A program made the position numbers and the translations under genes. DNA of 11,786 nt from Tychonema litorale BBK16. GTDB taxonomy: Bacteria > Cyanobacteriota > Cyanobacteriia > Cyanobacteriales > Microcoleaceae. Numbering within the stretch: position 1 is the stretch's first letter; each line of letters starts with the position of its first letter. Positions 8,598 to 11,786 of this stretch are shown one piece after another. The notes beneath the pieces were generated by a model that saw only the letters and a program-made list of their open reading frames with translations, was not told the origin of the DNA and searched no databases. Location of the stretch: assembly GCF_021648855.1 (NCBI RefSeq), contig NZ_JAKJHX010000035.1, forward strand, positions 30,603-42,388, in the 5' to 3' direction.

Positions 8598-8915
8598 ATG
8601 ATTGAACTTAACTGGCACGACTATGTGGTCATGGTTTCTTTTGTAGCTTCTGTCGTTGGTCTAGTCCTGTTGGGCGATCGCAAATCGCAACCAACAGACG
8701 ATCGCACTTTAAGCGAAGAAACTCTGATTAAGATGAGTTTTATTTACTCGATAGTATACTCCATCTCTGTCTTAGGGCTAAAGATGCCTCTGCCAGAAGA
8801 CCACTGGTTATTGGCCAGTATGAAGCTAACCACAGTTCTGTCTTACTTATTGACAGTTTCTAGCATACTTAGTCTGCCACTGCAACGCATGGCGGTTCGG
8901 CAAGTCGAAGATTAA
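8598..8915 (+). CDS. Small hypothetical membrane protein with three predicted helices
   Basis: A 105-residue protein that I do not recognise. Hydrophobic segments are seen at about 9-25, 45-62 and 76-94. A polar loop at about 26-44 (GDRKSQPTDDRTLSEE) and a short loop with PLPEDHW at 64-70 separate them. There is no signal-peptide cleavage pattern, cysteine pair or catalytic motif. A good ribosome site and two GATCG-rich codon stretches typical of this genome (a full HIP1 site at 8674-8681) indicate a real resident gene. It is divergent from the KirBac-like channel with a short shared upstream region, so shared regulation or a partner role is possible. Nothing in its sequence shows such a role. 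Confidence 0.7.
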   Translation: MIELNWHDYVVMVSFVASVVGLVLLGDRKSQPTDDRTLSEETLIKMSFIYSIVYSISVLGLKMPLPEDHWLLASMKLTTVLSYLLTVSSILSLPLQRMAVRQVED

Positions 8916-8997
8916 ATAGAAAAGGGAAGAAAATTCATCGATTCGCGATCGCAGTGCCGTGGTAGGATATCTATCGCCAATTAGAACAAAATAAAAT

Positions 8998-9945
8998 ATG
9001 ACTGTTGCAGTTAACAAAACTCCAGGATTAGCATCGCGCTTAGTAAATGGCGTACTCTCGATCAAGCCTTTGGCTGATTTAGCCAAGCATCAAGCGCGGG
9101 AAATGATGATTAAAAGAGCCGAAAAAATAGGAGTGCATTGGCGACAAGATGCCCAAGCACTTTTAGCGCGGAATTGGGATGCAGAATTGCTCAGCGTGCA
9201 AAATCCCGATCTGGTTTACCCCAAATATTATCTAACTTCATTTCATGCCTACGAAAAGGGTAATATGAGTTGGGAAGCCGCCACAGAAGTTGAAGTAGCC
9301 GCCCGTGCAGTTCACGCCGGAATTTGGCCAGAAGCGGGTGCAGAAGGCGATGCTAAACTCCGGGAAAGTTATCACGAAATCGTCAAAACTCAAATTGATA
9401 AAGCACCGCAAGATATTGTGGATTTGGGATGCAGCGTGGGGATGAGTACCTTTGCGCTTCAGGATATTTACCCGCAAGCTAAGATTGTCGGTGTTGATTT
9501 GTCGCCTTATTTTTTAGCAGTTGCTCAATATCGTTCTCAGCAGAAACAAGCTGAATTATCAAACCAAAAATCTCCGATTTGGGTTCATGCTGCTGCTGAA
9601 TCTACTGGTTTACCTGGGAATGCTTTCGATTTAGTTTCTATCTTTCTAGTTTGTCACGAATTGCCGCAGAAAGCAACGATGGAAATATTCCGAGAAGCGA
9701 GACGTTTACTGCGCCCTGGTGGACATTTGGCAATTATGGATATGAATCCACAATCTGAAATATATGCCAAAATGCCTCCTTATATTTTGACTTTGCTCAA
9801 GAGTACGGAGCCTTATTTGGATCAGTATTTTGGGTTGGATATCGATCGAGCTTTGGTGGATTCTGGTTTTGCAAAGCCGACAATAACTTGCAATACTCCT
9901 CGGCACCGGACTGTTGTTGCTGAGGCGATAAATAGTCAGGTTTGA
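8998..9945 (+). CDS. Class I SAM-dependent methyltransferase
   Basis: A 315-residue soluble enzyme with a Rossmann-type methyltransferase domain at about 130-255. It carries motif I VDLGCSVGMS at 141-150, the acidic residue that binds the SAM ribose (D167 in VGVDLSP), FDLVSIF at 210-216 as motif II, and LLRPGGHLAIMDMNP at about 227-241 as motif III. The N-terminal 120 residues are an extra region with SFHAYEKGNMSWEAA, and the C-terminal 60 residues carry DSGF and RTVVAEA, the usual last strands of the UbiE-like fold. The substrate cannot be read from sequence; a quinone, lipid or pigment precursor is possible for this fold, but that is a guess. No Shine-Dalgarno sequence is evident before the ATG, which is preceded by AAAATAAAAT. 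The gene appears monocistronic, and a hairpin follows 23 bases after its stop. Confidence 0.9.
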   Translation: MTVAVNKTPGLASRLVNGVLSIKPLADLAKHQAREMMIKRAEKIGVHWRQDAQALLARNWDAELLSVQNPDLVYPKYYLTSFHAYEKGNMSWEAATEVEVAARAVHAGIWPEAGAEGDAKLRESYHEIVKTQIDKAPQDIVDLGCSVGMSTFALQDIYPQAKIVGVDLSPYFLAVAQYRSQQKQAELSNQKSPIWVHAAAESTGLPGNAFDLVSIFLVCHELPQKATMEIFREARRLLRPGGHLAIMDMNPQSEIYAKMPPYILTLLKSTEPYLDQYFGLDIDRALVDSGFAKPTITCNTPRHRTVVAEAINSQV

Positions 9946-9968
9946 GGGGAGGGTTGGAAAGATGTTTG

Positions 9969-10001
9969 CGGTCGATCACACTTCAAAAGTGTATTAGACC
10001 G
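9969..10001. terminator. Nested hairpin downstream of the methyltransferase gene
   Basis: An inner stem ACACTT/AAGTGT (9978-9983 with 9987-9992, 3-base loop) sits inside an outer stem CGGTC/GACCG (9969-9973 with 9997-10001), separated by 4-base unpaired sides. The position fits a transcription end signal, but no T tract follows, so a protein-binding palindrome or a repeat is equally possible. The rest of 9946-10167 shows no gene, tRNA or other structure I can support. Confidence 0.4.
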
Positions 10002-10124
10002 TAACTAAGGTACAATTAATAGTTAGCCTGCTTTATCCTATAGGTGAGGAACTTCCAGTAAAACTATCTATCAGTCTCCGAAGTTTATCAAAAAGTAGTA
10101 AAGCTATCGCATATCTAATTTGTC

Positions 10125-10152
10125 TTGAGTGGTTACAATCGATATATAAATT
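10125..10152 (+). promoter_or_regulatory. Putative promoter of the Abi-like gene
   Basis: TTGAGT at 10125-10130 and TAAATT at 10147-10152 are 16 bases apart and lie just upstream of the ATG at 10168. Both hexamers differ from consensus, and the leader would be short with no ribosome site, so the call is tentative. Confidence 0.35.
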
Positions 10153-10167
10153 AACACATTACTACAA

Positions 10168-10651
10168 ATGTCTGACTTATCGAGTATTGAAAAAGTAAAA
10201 ATAGAAAAACTGTTTGAGATGGAGAGTGGTTATGTTCTTGATTTTTCCAACAGAACTTTCCAGGAATTCATAATTGAAAATACACAGATTGACATAGATG
10301 ACGATAAGTATAAGTACGCTGGCAGCTCTAAAGCTAATCGATTAAGAGCCTTTTGGCTTAAAGAATCTAACTATATTGTATGTAAACTATCTGAAACAGA
10401 ACGGCTTTATTGAGTCACAAATGACCGCAAGGATTCTAAAATATTCGACTAAAATTCTGGACTCTTTTAATGATGTTAGAAACAACCGAAGTCTGGCTCA
10501 TGACAATCCTATTTTGAATTATCATGAGAGTGTTCTAATATTTAACAATGTTTCAAGCGCGATTAAGTTTATAGAAGCCATTGAAAAAGAAAAATTAGAA
10601 GTTGACGAACAAGACGAAGTTCAAGCAGAGTGGGATGATATTCCCTTCTGA
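10168..10651 (+). pseudogene. Broken abortive-infection-like gene (Abi C-terminal domain), internal deletion plus frame change
   Basis: Two reading frames hold the two ends of one family. From ATG 10168 the first frame gives an N-terminal region (KIEKLFEMESGYVLDFSNRTF, then SSKANRLRAFW near 53-63, then NYIV) and stops at 10411-10413. The next frame, readable from about 10379 to the stop at 10651, gives YVNYLKQNGFIESQMT and then the Abi C-terminal core FNDVRNNRSLAHDNPILNYHES. It has no ATG near its beginning: the frame opens with TTG and the first ATG is at 10421, already inside the domain. In full-length relatives, as I remember them, roughly 90 residues lie between these parts, so a deletion near 10380 rather than a single-base error best explains the locus. 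The C-terminus ends in WDDIPF after an acidic stretch, like the tip of SSB. Full relatives are linked to abortive infection by annotation; no function is expected of this copy as a whole. Confidence 0.75.
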
Positions 10652-10756
10652 AGAAGTTGCTGTTTTCGTCAATCTGCACCCTAACAATCATTTTGCAAAA
10701 GTTATCGTTCCTTTTTACATGATACCAAATCCTGGTTTAATACTTCCTCGATCTCT

Positions 10757-10803
10757 AAGTCCGCGCAGACGGACTTCGTTTGTATAGTTGCGGTTTCAAC
10801 CGC
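10757..10803. repeat. Double-hairpin intergenic repeat (REP-like)
   Basis: Two perfect hairpins lie side by side: AAGTCCG/CGGACTT (10757-10763 with 10770-10776, 6-base loop) and GCGGTT/AACCGC (10790-10795 with 10798-10803, tiny loop). The arrangement, with a CGTTTGTATAG linker, matches a dispersed repeat I recall from many filamentous cyanobacterial genomes. It sits between the broken Abi-like gene and the convergent higA gene and may also help end transcription of both. The rest of 10652-10830 shows no gene. Confidence 0.65.
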
Positions 10804-10830
10804 CGGATGCTCTGAGATTAACATATCGCC

Positions 10831-11142
10831 CTATGCTACCACAGATACTTTTTCGTACTCTTCACTGTGTTTTTGCACTGCATCCCAAATATCAACTTTT
10901 TGCTGAAGATTGAGCCAAAGTTGAGGGCCGTTCCCTAACGCTTTCCCAATCCGAATTGCCATATCTACTGTAATTGGTCTTTGACCTAGAACAATTTCGT
11001 TGACACTACGGCGGGATACACCTAGTATCTCAGCGAACCTGGTTTGAGTCATTTCAAGATCTTCAAGCACATCTGAAATGACCTCGCCCGGATGTACTGG
11101 TCTTACTTTCCTCCCTTGAATAATGTCTTTTATGTCTTTCAT
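10831..11142 (-). CDS. higA: HigA-type antitoxin, XRE/Cro helix-turn-helix protein
   Basis: A 103-residue antitoxin-like DNA-binding protein. The family start RPVHPGEVISDVL lies at 14-26, followed by a helix-turn-helix at about 30-60 (MTQTRFAEILGVSRRSVNEIVLGQRPI) and the family tail IRIGKALGNGPQLWLNLQQKVDIWDA at about 64-89. In standard higBA loci such a protein binds and silences the mRNA-cutting toxin HigB and represses the operon. Here no HigB-length gene is present on either side: the upstream 239 bases hold only a promoter and leader, and downstream is a repeat. AAGGA 7-8 bases before the ATG supports the start at 11142. It may be an orphan antitoxin, a free-standing regulator, or a partner of a toxin elsewhere. 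Confidence 0.88.
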   Translation of the reverse strand: MKDIKDIIQGRKVRPVHPGEVISDVLEDLEMTQTRFAEILGVSRRSVNEIVLGQRPITVDMAIRIGKALGNGPQLWLNLQQKVDIWDAVQKHSEEYEKVSVVA

Positions 11143-11215
11143 GCAATTTTCCTTACGCTTGAAGTTGAATTTTTCGATTGTGTTTTATAGTCTAGTGATA
11201 ATCTTCAATTCTATT

Positions 11216-11244
11216 AGTGTAACCTATAAGATTACAGATGTCAA
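11216..11244 (-). promoter_or_regulatory. Sigma-70-type promoter of higA
   Basis: On the minus strand a perfect TTGACA (11244-11239) is followed after exactly 17 bases by TACACT (11221-11216). Transcription would start near 11209 and give a leader of roughly 65 bases before the higA ATG. This is the best promoter in the window. Confidence 0.7.
11218..11236. promoter_or_regulatory. Palindromic operator candidate over the higA promoter
   Basis: TGTAA at 11218-11222 and TTACA at 11232-11236 form an inverted repeat with a 9-base centre. Seven of nine paired positions match. It overlaps the -10 box and most of the spacer, so a bound dimer would block RNA polymerase. HigA proteins commonly autorepress, which makes HigA the likely ligand; that assignment is inference. 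The region 11245-11381 further upstream holds nothing I recognise. Confidence 0.5.
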
Positions 11245-11381
11245 GCCTTAAATGATTGCAAAGACAAAGATAGCTCCAATCTAGCAACAAGGCTTTATCT
11301 GGAAGAATGGAAAATTTATGGTAGCGGCTGAGTTAAGATGTTTAGTGTGGGACTAGATTTACCGATCGACACCTTAACCCC

Positions 11382-11786
11382 TCACCCACCACGCAACTGC
11401 CTCACCAAATGAACTAGCTCTGGTAAAATTAGCTTCTCCACAGCTAGTTTCACCGCATTGCTAGAACCCGGAAGAGAAAACACTAACTTGCCCTTATAAA
11501 CGCCAGCAACAGCACGAGACGCGATCGCCCTAGAACCAATTTCTTGATAACTCAAAAACCGAAAAATCTCCCCAAATCCCGGTAAAATCCTGTCCAGCAA
11601 ACTCTCCATCACATCATAAGTCGTATCTCGCGGAGAAATACCCGTCCCCCCACTCAAAACAATTGCATCCACATCTTCGCGCTGACAAAAAGCCTGCACT
11701 TGCAATATAATTTTCGCCGCATCATCCTTAATAACTGTGTAAGCTACCACAACATGACCAGCATCTTTCAGCAACTTCTTAATTAA
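11382..11786 (-). CDS. moaB: MoaB/MogA-type molybdenum cofactor biosynthesis protein, N-terminus beyond window edge
   Basis: The frame is open to the right edge and gives the last 134 residues of a MoCF-domain protein, so about 30 N-terminal residues are missing. The substrate-binding loop is visible as VLSGGTGISPRDTTYD, followed by LPGFGEIFRFLSYQEIGSRAIASRAVAG and GKLVFSLPGSSNAVKLAVEKLILPEL, all standard for MoaB/MogA. The family adenylylates molybdopterin before molybdate insertion; some MoaB proteins are inactive, and sequence alone does not settle which case applies. In cyanobacteria the cofactor serves nitrate reductase among others. There is no internal ATG near the edge: the first in-window candidate is a TTG at 11774, inside the conserved domain, so the real start lies outside. 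No terminator hairpin is seen after the stop. Confidence 0.93.
   Translation of the reverse strand, partial: LIKKLLKDAGHVVVAYTVIKDDAAKIILQVQAFCQREDVDAIVLSGGTGISPRDTTYDVMESLLDRILPGFGEIFRFLSYQEIGSRAIASRAVAGVYKGKLVFSLPGSSNAVKLAVEKLILPELVHLVRQLRGG

Larger units (their letters stand above)
771..11528. repeat. HIP1 octamers GCGATCGC, eleven dispersed copies
   Basis: Copies start at 771, 1571, 2883, 4315, 4722, 5633, 7256, 7418, 8674, 8945 and 11521. HIP1 is the highly iterated palindrome of cyanobacterial genomes. Most copies lie inside genes. The longest stretch without one is 8953-11520, covering the methyltransferase, the Abi remnant and higA. Confidence 0.9.

Noticed and set aside
9946..10167. 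Possible tRNA or small RNA in the gap before the Abi remnant
   Set aside because: No cloverleaf, T-loop sequence or other recognisable RNA fold was found apart from the short nested hairpin.
10376..10421. Programmed frameshift joining the two Abi-like frames
   Set aside because: There is no slippery heptamer or downstream structure at the junction, and a simple frame change would still leave out the middle part that the family normally has. A deletion fits better.
10602..10787. Plus-strand open frame of 61 codons after the Abi remnant
   Set aside because: It begins with TTG inside the Abi C-terminal fragment, has no ribosome site, and ends in the double-hairpin repeat. No family features.
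10168..11142. Abi-like gene plus HigA as a toxin-antitoxin or defence operon
   Set aside because: The two genes converge, the Abi-like gene is broken, and a repeat lies between them, so they do not form an operon.

Overview
The window comes from a cyanobacterium, most likely a filamentous one, though the genus cannot be fixed from the sequence alone. The main evidence is eleven copies of the octamer GCGATCGC (HIP1), roughly one per kilobase where chance predicts about 0.2 in the whole window. A Uma2-family gene and the style of the intergenic repeats agree with this. Most genes look like ordinary chromosomal household genes. I found no tRNA, rRNA, CRISPR array or intact insertion sequence.

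Layout, left to right. (1) Positions 1-2448, minus strand: a PLP-dependent aminotransferase followed after 3 bases by a three-domain aminopeptidase P that runs off the left edge. They look like a translationally coupled pair for peptide and amino-acid turnover. (2) 2543-3118, plus strand: a Uma2 (DUF820) protein, followed by a long-loop inverted repeat that separates it from the converging sbcC. (3) 3228-7497, minus strand: sbcD then sbcC, the Mre11/Rad50-type nuclease complex, with a short degenerate AT-rich repeat between them. (4) 7577 to about 8485, minus strand: a KirBac3.1-like inward-rectifier potassium channel, divergent from a small three-helix membrane protein of unknown function at 8598-8915. 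(5) 8998-9945, plus strand: a class I SAM-dependent methyltransferase.

(6) 9946-11381 is the accessory part. It holds a broken abortive-infection-like gene (10168-10651) whose N- and C-terminal family regions lie in different frames, apparently joined by an internal deletion. Its last residues resemble the C-terminal tip of single-stranded DNA-binding protein. Next come a double-hairpin repeat and a HigA-type antitoxin gene without a visible HigB toxin, which has its own strong promoter overlapped by a palindrome. No HIP1 site occurs from 8953 to 11520. (7) 11382-11786, minus strand: the C-terminal part of a MoaB/MogA-type molybdenum cofactor protein, cut by the right edge.

The most interesting material is the decayed defence-like locus next to the orphan antitoxin, and the divergent KirBac/small membrane protein pair. 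I do not see a complete, clearly new multi-gene system. The findings are therefore specific, testable observations and not a claim of a new system.
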